From the NCBI GenBank assembly GCA_013396525.1, contig VWYX01000349.1, positions 276,903 through 340,902 of the forward strand: 64,000 nucleotides of DNA, in the 5' to 3' direction. A model generated the notes under the pieces. That model did no database searches. It saw only the letters and a program-made list of their open reading frames with translations, and was not told the DNA's origin. This DNA is from Chaetorhynchus papuensis (lineage: Eukaryota > Chordata > Aves > Passeriformes > Rhipiduridae). This document shows positions 13,075 through 23,534 of the stretch, piece by piece (position 1 is the first letter of the stretch; each line of letters begins with the position of its first letter). The translations under genes and the position numbers were made by a program.

Positions 13075-15429
13075 AATGCAAAGTGCAAACTGGAGATGTT
13101 CAGTTATTTTCATCCCTGAAGAGTTCTTTGTTCATGGAGATGAACTAAGCAGTCAACAGCCCATGGGAGTAGGTTATAACTTCAGCAGAATATTCTATGC
13201 TGTAGCTCTCTTGCAGGGACAGCAGTAACAGCAAGGTTGTCTTGTGGCCATATTTGACATCATTTTAGTGCTTTCTCTGCATAAAACATATGTGGGGAAC
13301 AGAATCCTAAACTTTCTAAAGATGGATGCATTTAGGTGTCAGATGAAGCCAATGAGATGCTGGCAAGACAATGAGATGCACACCTCCAGCACGATTCCTA
13401 AAGGCCATCTCTGGTGCTGCATCTCCAGGCATTCAGATACCTCCATGAATGTGACACACAAGACCACAGAAATTGTCACCATTACCCTTTCCACATGGAT
13501 TAAAGCCATTGTAACCAAAACAATGAAATTCCAGAGATTTTACATCAAATACCTCTATAAAGTGCTTATATTCCTCTCACATACTCCAGTAGAGAAAATT
13601 CCATAATATAACAACTTATTTGATACTTAATTCATCTTCTTTGCAATTTGGTGTGCAGAATTAAATGATTAAACCTAAAATGATTCTGTACATAATGAGT
13701 GAAAACAGATCAATTGTTTTTTTTAGTTCAAGTAGTGGGGGTTATAAAATTGTTTAAGTACCTTTAATACAAGAAACTACCAAGTAAAATTCACATTTGT
13801 GTCCTTTTAATTCACATTTGTGTCCTTTTAAAAATAATAACTTGAATCAATAATGACTTGAATCAAATTGAGCCGCTTAGGTTTTTAACTAGGCAGCGGC
13901 TATTTGATTATAATCCACTGGCCAGATTCTCAGTTGCTGTAATGTTTTCTAACCTCTGTTCACTACTGCACTATGTCCATTTTGAACATCTAAATCCTCT
14001 TTTAAAATATTTTGGGTTTTTGGTTTTGTTTTGGTTTTTTTTTTTGATTTTTTTAATGCGGTTTATTTGTCATAAGAGATGCACAATAGATCACATTTTC
14101 AAGAGGGAGAACAGCCCTTTGATCTGTACACTGACCATCAAGTTCCCTGAAAGCTCCTCTTCCCTTGCAGAAATTTATCAATTTAGCAAAATCATTACAA
14201 AACTTCTGTTACTAATAATGGTGCTGTAGTTTGAATGACTCTTACTCAATGCCCTTTAATTAAATTTTGCTTGTAAGAACTATAAATTCAATAAGGAAGC
14301 TGAGATAAAAAAAAAAAATAAAACCAAAACAATGCACAGAAACATGTATGTTGATCCAGGATTCTTTCAAGGATAAGAACCCTGTGTTAGACTATGCAAG
14401 CAGCAAAGCTTTGTAGATGTTGAAGAGGGATGGGATTTACATAAATCCACCCTCTCATGGGGTGCAGGTGTAGTCTACATTTGGTTCTGTGCCCAAGACT
14501 GACTGGTGAAACTGGTCCAACATTTCCTCAAGATCTGGATCTTCTCTGATTCAATTCAGTAACAAAATTTCATGGTGCTCCATGGTACAGACCACAGGTA
14601 CCCTCACAAACACAAAGAATCACTTCAGGCATCTATTTCACATATACAGACTGCAGGTTTCCATTAATAATAAATGTTTCATAAGAGTCTGTGGAGTGAC
14701 CTTAACTATGCACCCTTCCCATCCCAGCTAATATTAAATGAACATAGACATTTATGGATTACATGGGAATGACACTAAATGTGACCCAACAGTTAGTACC
14801 TGTTATGAAGCTGATCCTTCCCTTCTCTTTTTCAGTATTAGGAATGATCATCAGTAAGAGCACCCCAAAGCACAGCACCCCCAAGGTAACACAGGACACA
14901 GCCAGACCTCTGTACCCTGCTAATGGTTTATAGGTGGGTGCAAGTTATATGATTAATTGCATATTCATTTAGTGGGTTAGGAATTTAAAATGGTCTATTA
15001 AGAACTTATTAGATACCACTTCTTTTTTCTCATATATACGTATTTTTTGGTTCCAATTAGGTCAGTGGTACCTGACAGCTAAGGCATGTGTAACTAAATG
15101 CCACTAAGCTCTTCCTCTTAGCAGACACTTCTCTATCAGTACTTCAGAAGTAAAGTTAATCAGGCAGCTAATGATCTGCTTTGGTCGAAGAAATTTTAAC
15201 TCTGTCATCATCCATTCCCATTATTACCTGATGGAGCTTACAACAGGAGACTGCTCTCTCTACAAATGCAAGGCTCTGGTGGAGCTCATCTAACCAGACT
15301 CAAAGCAGGGTCCTATCGCTCCTTCTATCCAGGAGAACTTGCATTTCCCATTATTTCCAAGCAGGCCCTTTTAAAGCTCCATTTGCATTTCTGGCATAGC
15401 TCCTGGCTGAATGAATCTCCACTAGACCA
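13075..15429. other. AT-rich noncoding DNA with small duplications
   Basis: I see no gene. The frames at 13,244-13,606 and 13,858-14,229 (120 and 123 codons) have no recognisable domain; the second runs through a poly-T tract at about 14,011-14,055 that encodes a meaningless Phe run. Short tandem duplications at 13,788-13,866 are listed separately. Confidence 0.55.
13788..13866. repeat. Two adjacent short tandem duplications (21 bp and 16 bp)
   Basis: A 21-bp unit beginning AATTCACATTTG is repeated exactly at 13,788-13,808 and 13,809-13,829. Ten bases further on, ACTTGAATCAA recurs with a 16-bp period (13,840-13,866). Two independent small duplications this close suggest a slippage-prone site. 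No function is implied. Confidence 0.8.
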
Positions 15430-15800
15430 TCATTAGCTGGAACATGTAACACTAAAATTCACGGAACTTGTGGAGCAATTACCCGGCTGGCGACTGCAGG
15501 TCTGCAACACAGAGATGAGATAAAGACACCACAATGCTTTGTACAGCAAGACTGTATCCAGCAAGGTTATCTGCTCTGTTCCATGCTGATAATCACACAT
15601 TTAACATCTTCTCGAAGGTATTTATCACACAGCAAAGAGGTGCATTATATTCCATAAATACACTGTAGGCAATAAAGTGGTTTGAGAGTAGACTGCTCTG
15701 TGCACGGTGTCTTAGCAGTAGGTTACAAGTTAACTTCAACAAATTATTCCATTTCTAATTAAATGAGCATGCAGTTAATTCTGAGTACTGAACTGCTGTG
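15430..15800. promoter_or_regulatory. Candidate conserved noncoding (enhancer-like) block
   Basis: This non-repetitive, complex sequence has a small CpG cluster (about 15,460-15,495) and homeodomain/POU-type words such as TAATTAAATGAGCATGC near 15,756. It has no open frame of 60 codons. The appearance suggests constrained noncoding DNA, but conservation has not been tested and the motif evidence alone is weak. Confidence 0.2.
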
Positions 15801-17039
15801 TGTACACTGTTAAAACACTGGTTTTTGAAAAAAAAACCCAAAACAAAAAGCCTGAAACTTGACATTCCTGAGTGGACTTCTCATGTGCAACTTCATTTTA
15901 AATATTTTTGAGTAATAAAAAATTAGAGCCAGCTAAAACCAAGTTATAATTCCATATTCTATCAATATAGCAAATTATGTATGTTATTTTCCAGTAGAAA
16001 AGACACCAAAATATTTAATAACTTTTATTACAGAATATTAGCTTTAAATTAAGTTTTCCAGTTAGATCTAAAGTAAAACAGTGCTAACTTCATGATCTTC
16101 TAAGTTACTTCTTTGGGCAATTTTTTTACTCCTCTATTTGCCTGATTTTATCAATCATGCGGTTTTCTTCCCCACCATATCAGATTTGGCTGAATATGTA
16201 TTTCTGTAACATGCCAATGCAAGAAGAGAGCTCAGTGGAATAAAGACACAGGAATTTTTCCACTCCGCCTGGTAACACAGAAGAGCCTATCAACATTCTG
16301 GTCATACTTAATGCAACCTAAACAGGTTTTGCAATCAGTAGGAAAAGGGAATTTGTTAAGTCTCAAAGATGTGCGTAAATAGACCTTCTCTGTTATTGGA
16401 TTATCCCCTGCACTGAAACAGACTGAGTAGGGGACTGCAATACTAAGCAGTGTGGGATTTAGTATCCAAAATATCAACGCCTGATGGAAAAATGGGAGAA
16501 AAATCTGACTGAGAACCAGCCATAGTTTCACCTCAAGACAGAATGAGCTGCCACTAAAGCACAGAGAAGTTATTGGTTTAATCGGGCTGCAAAAGCATCC
16601 AAATGAGGAAATTCTACAAACTTTCTAAAAAAATTTTTTTGTCTTTTAACTATTTTATCATTTAGAAATGCTTCTCTTTGTTCCAACCAAAATCTCTTCA
16701 AATTAATCTATCTAATCCTAATCTCCCATCACAAAATGATATAAAAGAAAATGTTCATCATTTCACTGTACACAGGAATCTGCTACACATTTGAAGACCT
16801 GTAGCCCCAGCCTTGTCTTGTTAAGGCTAAGGAAACCCGGTTCTTTCTTAACCTAAATAATCTTTCCAAGACTTCACATGTCCTACAGAAAACACATGCT
16901 TAAACACTAAAGTGTGATACTTTTTTTTTTTTTCCTAAAGAGTAGGACATTACTTTTGTGTTCCGTTTGTTCCCTGACCCATATCCCCATGTACTTTTAT
17001 ACAATACCACTGACAATAATACACTGTCTATTATGTATT
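15801..17039. other. AT-rich noncoding DNA, no gene seen
   Basis: The 99-codon minus frame at 16,232-16,531 has no recognisable domain. Poly-T runs occur at 16,634 and 16,921. The last 100 bases or so may belong to the old LINE fragment that follows. Confidence 0.5.
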
Positions 17040-17965
17040 TGTTTACTAGTTTGATTCCCTAGCAAGTGTAAGAGCTTGCAATTGTATCTGTTGAATTGAA
17101 ACCTGCATATACAAATCACTTCTCCAATTTTTTCATATAGCTTTCAATTCTAATTTTGTTCCTGAGGCTGCTAGTAACCCACTTTGATATTATCTGGTAA
17201 TTTAAATAAATGTATTCCCTGTTCTGTTATCCAAATTATCAAAATGCTGAATATTACTGGTCTCTGGCCAGAGTCCTATGAGATATAAATCCATCTTTTT
17301 TGACAGTGAACCATTTACTTGCCAGCATTCACTCTAAGAACAGAATTGCAATCTGCTTTTAATTATGGTGGTCCCATTTAGACCATGTTTCCTCATCTCC
17401 CTGGTGAAAATACCATGGCCACTCACTCCTTATCTACTCACCAGGCTTTCTGTCAATTGCAGAGAAATTAAACTGATTTGTTATGATTTGAACTCTACAG
17501 ATGGATCTTGGCAGTTACCTATTCTGTTAAACTCCAGGTATTTTCAAGCAGTTTAATTCCTCTCTTTAAAAAAATCAATCTTGCTCCATTTCTCCACCAA
17601 AATTCCTAAGAAACTCCTATTTTCTCTCTTTTGGGGGAAAACCACCCTGTCCTTTTCAGCTTTACGGATCTTGTCTATCTTCCAAATGTCTTCAGAGATT
17701 AAAAATCGTCACGATTACTTTACCTCAGGTACTTCCCTACAGCAATTTTTACCAGGGCCAGGAGGGCAATTCTAACCTTTTCTTTCCCTACCTTAATCTA
17801 TGTGTTTGTTAGGTTAACCAGGTCACAGCTAACCTTCCTTTTGAACGCTGGGGCAGAAGAGAGAACGCTTCAACCTTCACTGCTGTGAGCAGCTCCTCCT
17901 CTCTCCAACAGGCAGATTGACTTTTCCCTCATTTTCATTTTCCTTTTTGTTGAAGCACTTTCTCA
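17040..17965 (-). mobile_element. Ancient, decayed CR1-type LINE, reverse-transcriptase region
   Basis: Read on the minus strand, the order of words follows the ORF2 reverse-transcriptase region of CR1-type non-LTR retrotransposons as kept in slowly evolving amniotes (turtle, crocodile). It passes through the stretch before the polymerase domain, then the part that normally encodes the W-R-x-A-N and F-K-K words, and on to the catalytic region. The catalytic Phe-Ala-Asp-Asp position falls at about 17,181-17,203, where the minus strand now reads Leu-Pro-Asp-Asn followed soon by a stop. Many stops and indels break it, so it cannot be active. It is far more diverged than the avian CR1 tails elsewhere in the window, implying insertion long before modern birds. 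The identification is from recalled family sequence; the edges are uncertain by perhaps 100 bases. Confidence 0.6.
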
Positions 17966-20277
17966 GGACTCTTCACCTTCACTCAGTCACCCCAGGGGGA
18001 CATCCCAGATGCTTGGTCCTGCATCCCAACCATGCCATAGCTACACACTGACAGAAAGCCCAAGTGAGCAGCAACTCCTTTCTTGTTTTTCCTTTCTCAT
18101 ACTTGCAGTGAGCGCTGTGGGAGGGACGGCCACAGAGCCAGGAGGGGAAGTGTGGTGCTTTCCTGATCACCCAGCCCATCTGCAGTGCAATTCCTACTCA
18201 GCTTTCACACCCCTGGCTGTGTTTTCTCTACTTGCTCTCATCATTCTCTTTCTGCACAAAATTCAGCATAAGGCATCTGTTTCTTTTTTTGGGCCATGCA
18301 TTTTCTCAAGACTTTCAGGCAGGCCCATGCAAGAACAAACAAAAGAGATGATGAATGAAAACAGGCAACAGTCTGATTTCTAGCTACTGCTCAGAAACAC
18401 CCCCCATAAAAACTGAACCCACCAAACAAACTAACAAACAAACCCACACACACACAAGAAAAGAGAAAGAAAAGAAGAACAAGGCAGAAAAAGAATCAGC
18501 TATTACTCTGCAACTACAGACTCTTCATGCAGCTCAAACCAACTGTGTTGGTTGTTCTGTGGCTCAGCCAAGCACCTGTGCATCAAGATTCATATGGACA
18601 TTGCTGATGTAAACTGCACCATGAGGTCAAATTTTTTTTTTTAATTTCTACTGGAACCCTACGTGAATGCAGGATGCCTTTCTCAGAATCATTTTAAGAG
18701 CCAGATACAAACAGAACTCGGGTTTGTAAAGTGGATCATAGGCACTGCAACCCAATATTGCAGCCCTGGGGGAAAAAGAATCACGGGTAGAAACTCAATT
18801 ATTGACTACTCCTAGAGGTGCCCTTTTAGCATTAAAATTCCTCACACACAGAAAAGAAAAAAAAAAAAATCACAGTTTTGAAACAGGTGTTAAATTGCTG
18901 TGCTATCACACATAAAATACATCTGATATCCCCAAGAGCTGAACTCTTGGCTCTGCTGAGCATCACTGCACCTACCCCTGCCATGCCCCAGCAGCTGCTG
19001 CTGCCCTCCCAAATGCTGCTCCAGAAGGCACAACCCTGGGCCCAAGGGAGGTTTTCTCCCCTCCTCCAGCAAACACTCTCTCTCTGCCCACTGAGAACGA
19101 CCAAATCCTTTGACAGTGCTTAACAGAGAAGAAATGAGTTTGTTCTTGAAGAGGTATTTTTTGGCAGGATGAATAACAGAGTGTTGTATCTCACTGTTAA
19201 TCAAACACATACAACTTTTATATGTCAATGCTTTGTGCAGCTCTGATCCTCCCAGCTCTCCTTTTCCAAGTTTTTTCCTACTGATTTTGAAGTGTGGCAA
19301 GTAATGGGAGAAAAAAAACCTTACAGACCTTTTTGGATAGAGATATTCTGCCTTGTATAAAATGTAATGAAGTCAGATTTAAATACATATAACCTTGGGG
19401 TTATACGGTCTGAGTTCTTCTAAATGTGCTGTGCTCTGATAATACCTGACATTTAGAGAAGCATATCCCACAGTTATGCAATAAAGTTGATAACTTTCCA
19501 GAATTAAATCCACTCGAGGTGTGAACTCTGTAGAAAGAGCTGAAAGGAAAGTCGAGAAAATAATCTAATAGCAGGATAACATGTAGGGATTTGGCCATAT
19601 TTGATTTTTTTTTTACACGGAGACAAGAAAAAAATGTGCATCTGATTTCATATTAAAAAAGCCTCCAAAGTTGAAATGCAAAGTAGAGCCAAGCAGGTAC
19701 GTTCACTACTTATTCTTCATTATGAGGAACAACCTCATTTCAAATACACATCAATATTTTACAGAGGTGTAGAAGTTGCTTTATAGAATATTTGCCTGCA
19801 GCTACAGTTTGCTGGTACCTTCTGAAACACTGCTTTACATGCTTAGGACTGGCAGACCTTGACCCATTGGTATTTTCATTGGCCTTTTTTTCAGTCCAGG
19901 GGCCTTCCAGCACAATGCACGGAATTTGCTTTCCCTGATTATTGAACAAAAGCAGTTCTGCCAACTCTGAGAACAAACCTAGGAAACTCTTGCTGCAGCA
20001 GAGGAGGAGAACAGCCCGTGGCACAGCAGCAAGAGACTTCTCAAAGCACCAGCAGCAGCTCTGGCTCCTTGGGTTACCTCAATCCCTTTTAGAAGCCTGC
20101 ACACATCTGCGAGCCCATGGCTCTGAGCCTCACAAAATGAGATCCCGAATTTGCCTGGGCTGGAGTGAGAAACTCATCCATTCTTTTTCCACAGAGGAAA
20201 AAAGGAATTGTGTTCATCAGTCTCTTCTCAGTGACAGGATAATGTGGAGAGAGGAGAGCTCCCTACATAGGTGTATG
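17966..20277. other. Noncoding DNA with low-complexity tracts
   Basis: I see no gene. Overlapping frames on both strands (for example 18,009-18,383 plus and 18,890-19,300 minus) are chance frames in locally GC-richer DNA. Low-complexity parts include a CAAA-rich tract at 18,423-18,442, a (CA)6 run at 18,445-18,456 and a CTG/CAG-rich patch at about 18,965-19,025. Confidence 0.55.
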
Positions 20278-20359
20278 CACACGCTCATCACATGTTCTGC
20301 ACTCCTTCACTGGGTACCACACGCTCATCACATGTTCTGCACTCCTTCACTGGGTACCA
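20278..20359. repeat. Exact 40-bp tandem duplication
   Basis: Two identical 40-bp copies lie head to tail, the second starting at 20,318, with the match running on to 20,359. Each begins CACACGCTCATCACATG and ends in ...ACTGGGTAC. No mismatch separates the copies, so the duplication is recent or has been homogenised. It falls in a 151-codon plus frame (19,942-20,397). Because 40 is not a multiple of three, the two copies are read in different phases, which argues against that frame being a real protein. Confidence 0.93.
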
Positions 20360-22013
20360 TCTGCTACAAACTGGTGAGACTGCTTTTACTGCAGTGATTT
20401 AATTTCTTTTTAAAAGCTTCCATTGTATTTTGGGCACATCTGACAATAATGGTACAAAAAGTTATAAAAAAGAAAGAAAAGTAGGAAAACTGACTATGCG
20501 TATATGTCTATTTAATGTTCCATCTTCTGAGAGTGAAACATTAGTAAACAGATAAACTGGAATTGAAGCTTCATCTTTGATTGACACCACACTCACTAAA
20601 CCAAGCATTGTATAGAACAGTCTCTGCAAATCCCTATTTTCCTAGGAAATCAAAGAGGAAGACGTGGAACTGCCATGGGCACTGGCAGTCATACAGGCTG
20701 CACTCCACCCTGCAGGAGACGAAAGGAACATGCAAAAAACACAAATGCCATTCCATGTTTTAAACATAGAATGTTTTATCATTAAATGTTTTATCATCAC
20801 CATGATAACCGAGTCTAAGATGATTCCTTGCCTTTGCTGAGAAATGAAATATCTCAAATGTAATAATGAATACCTGAAAGAAGAGAATTACACACTTTTA
20901 CTAAGAATCTCCTGTCAGGCACGGCCTGACTCTTCCCTGAAGCAGCAATGGGGAAAAGCAGCAGCAAATGTTACATTAAAATACTTCATTATTTTCCTCT
21001 TTTTACTACTACTACAAAACTATTGTGCTTTCACGCATGACAGATGATTCACTTTTACTCTTAAAATTTCCCAGAATGTGTAAAGAAAACAAAAATTTTA
21101 AAATCACTCAAAAAAAATTAAAAAAAAAAATTCCTATATTTAAAAGGTTTTTAAAAAGCATTTCTATGTTTTTGTAATTCTGTCCTCCACTTTTTAAATG
21201 CTTGTTTGATATATCTCTTACACTGGTTTGTGGTTACTATGACACACAGTGTGGGATTCTGGCACTGCTTCCTGATTTCAGAAAAATTTGAAGACAACTG
21301 AAGCATGTAGAAATTAAGCTAAATTCATAATATATTCTCATCCCACTTTAAGTAAGGGCTGGATTACTAAAACCACTCCCTCCTAAAAAATGAGTATAAA
21401 ATGCTACTATTCAGATCTGGCATCAGTCTTTATTTAATCTATGGCAAAAGAGAATACAAACAAACTCTGAAGTATTACCCCTAGAAATTTTCATGTTACA
21501 TTTTTCAACCAACATTTTCTGCCGTCCATTTCTCCTGATTCAAGTTCAGGTTATGGCAGCCTTATTCATATTTAATAGTCTCTTAATTAACTACTAATGC
21601 TGCTTATTTAGCAGGCATTACCAAAGAATAAACACACTCCTCAAGGTATATACAGAATGGGGAAGTAGCTCTGGCCATTTACAGGACACATTTTCCCTCC
21701 CAGGTGCTTCCTTCATGAGTTGCAATGCTGTTTTTCTACAGAGCTGTGCCCCCCTGAATTCATGAAAGCCACTTGCAATGATTTTAGTGAGGCTGTGAGT
21801 GTAATTTAAGGATTAGAGGTAATGATAAGCTGTACAAACTGATTATTTGTGATCTCAAGACATACTAGTAAGGGGATGAAAAACACAGTTCTCCACAGGC
21901 AATGAATGGAACTGGAAAAAATTATCCAGTTTCTGGTGCTTCTAAAGACTAAAGAGAGCTCGGAAATCAGAGTTTCTGTACCAGGAATGAATACAGAGAA
22001 CAGCATTACATTC
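20360..22013. other. AT-rich noncoding DNA, no gene seen
   Basis: Several A-rich or T-rich runs occur around 21,090-21,160. I recognise no exon, RNA gene or repeat family. Confidence 0.55.
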
Positions 22014-22190
22014 TTCTATTTTTAAGGCCAAAAGTGACCATTATAATCATCTATTCTGAGCTCTTGCCAACCTCATGTTAACGACAGATATCACTCCACG
22101 AGTGACACGTCCTGCCCCTAATTTCTGGATGATTTTGAACAACCCCTTAAGAAAACCATCAAGTCACTGTCAGAATCCAGAACCTGCCCA
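22014..22190 (-). mobile_element. Ancient CR1-type LINE 3' tail
   Basis: The plus strand begins TTTTTAAGGCCAAAAGTGAC and continues with ATTATAATCATCTATTCTGA. This matches the reverse complement of the 3' end of old CR1 elements shared by turtles, crocodiles and birds. Further matching words follow near 22,155. The copy is non-coding (3' untranslated part) and well decayed. It is comparable in age to the fragment at 17 kb and lies in the same orientation about 4 kb away, so the two could come from one insertion or two. The right edge is uncertain. Confidence 0.6.
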
Positions 22191-23442
22191 TCTTCATTCC
22201 ACAGCCAGAGCTACAGCACCAGTGAATCCTGTCTTGTTTAGGCAATCCCTACAACGGGAATATATGTTCACATCTGCTTTGAAAAATCATCCCTGGGATT
22301 TCCTTTCCTCTGAGTTAAAATCCTTTCCTCCTGATCTGATTAAGCTCTGCTAATATATAAACACATGCTGCTAATTGCGAGAGAGTGAGTAGGACTTTCA
22401 AAAACTAAATTACACCCATTTTTAATCACTCATTAACACTCTTCTTGGTAACACTCAAATGATATTACCAGCTGAGAAGGAAAATTGTACTTGTGAAGGT
22501 CTTTCTAACTTTACATTTCTGGAAGGAATGAACTGCTTCACTGGGCTATCTGACATGTTGGAATCCTGGGTTTTAGGTTTATGGGACTGAAAAAAATCTC
22601 TGAAAAAAAAAAAAATCTCTGACAAACCAGAGATTTTTAACACTGACACATCATGATCTCTGTTGGAGGGGTGCAAGAATTTTAATTCTTCTTTCTTTAC
22701 TGCCTGAAACAAAGCCCACAAAAGTGGGATGTGAGGCACTTTCTCCCTGCCCTAACCCTCCGACCCCAGGATCTGTACCTACATTTATGCTGAAAAACAC
22801 TCTTGGCTCACTAAAATTTGCTTGCCTGACTTCAGATTAAACAAGCAAGGATCACTGATTTTATTAAATTGCTAATTATTTTTTTCCCTGCTTGTAATTT
22901 AGTTCCCATTACAAGAATATTGTGAGACATTAGTGTTCTCACACTAACTGTGAGTTGGTCAACACTTCCAGGATCTTTCTTTGAGTAGGTCTGGCTTTCC
23001 ATCTCATTTATTTAACCTTATTTCTTTTATTTACTTATTAATAATTTATTTTCACCCCAATTCTCATTCTATTAATTTCAGAAGAACTTCTTCAGAACCA
23101 CAAGGCTGTTTCAGAAAACAGAGAGGAGACTGCTAACTGAAGAAGAGATAAGAATTAAAGTCAGCATTTTGAAGCACAAAGTCGGTGTGGTAAAATAGCA
23201 TCCTATTAATATACTAAAACTTCCTGTCAAACTTATATAGGTCTCTTGGGCTAATAATTAACTTTGAAATCTGAATTTATTTTTTTTTTTTTAATTTGGA
23301 GCATCAACTGCTACCCTTTTAATCTATATGCACCAGCGTTGAGGAAAATACTGAAGTACCTATCTTTGCTGTGCCAGTGGATACAGCAACAGTTTGCTAA
23401 TTGCAGGTTTGCCACCTTTTACTGTAAGGAAAGAAAAGAAAT
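22191..23442. other. AT-rich noncoding DNA with one hairpin
   Basis: I recognise no gene. A short perfect stem at 22,611-22,638 is listed separately. Confidence 0.5.
22591..22638. repeat. Duplicated A-rich word ending in an 11-bp hairpin
   Basis: The word AAAAATCTCTG occurs at about 22,592 and again at 22,611-22,621. Its reverse complement CAGAGATTTTT follows at 22,628-22,638 across a six-base loop. Arms are perfect. It looks like slippage in an A-rich tract next to a small palindrome; no known RNA structure is recognised. Confidence 0.6.
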
Positions 23443-23534
23443 TACAGGATCATCAAATCACTTGATGAGAAGTGGGAAAAAGACCTCCAGGGTCACCAAG
23501 TCCAACCATTCACCCGGGACTGCCAAGCCCATGA
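23443..23534 (-). mobile_element. Avian CR1 LINE 3' fragment
   Basis: The words AAAGACCTCCAGGGTCACCA and AAGTCCAACCATTCACCC in the plus strand are the reverse complement of the CR1 3' untranslated end. The copy is 5'-truncated, as nearly all CR1 insertions are, and has no coding capacity. A 174-codon plus frame (23,264-23,788) runs through it in antisense and is therefore not a gene. The GC-rich DNA up to about 23,600 may be further diverged CR1. Confidence 0.7.

Noticed and set aside
18009..18383. 124-codon plus-strand frame just after the LINE fossil
   Set aside because: It has no domain, overlaps a minus frame and shows no splice context.
19942..20397. 151-codon plus-strand frame
   Set aside because: It contains the 40-bp tandem duplication read in two phases, overlaps a minus-strand frame, and resembles no known protein.
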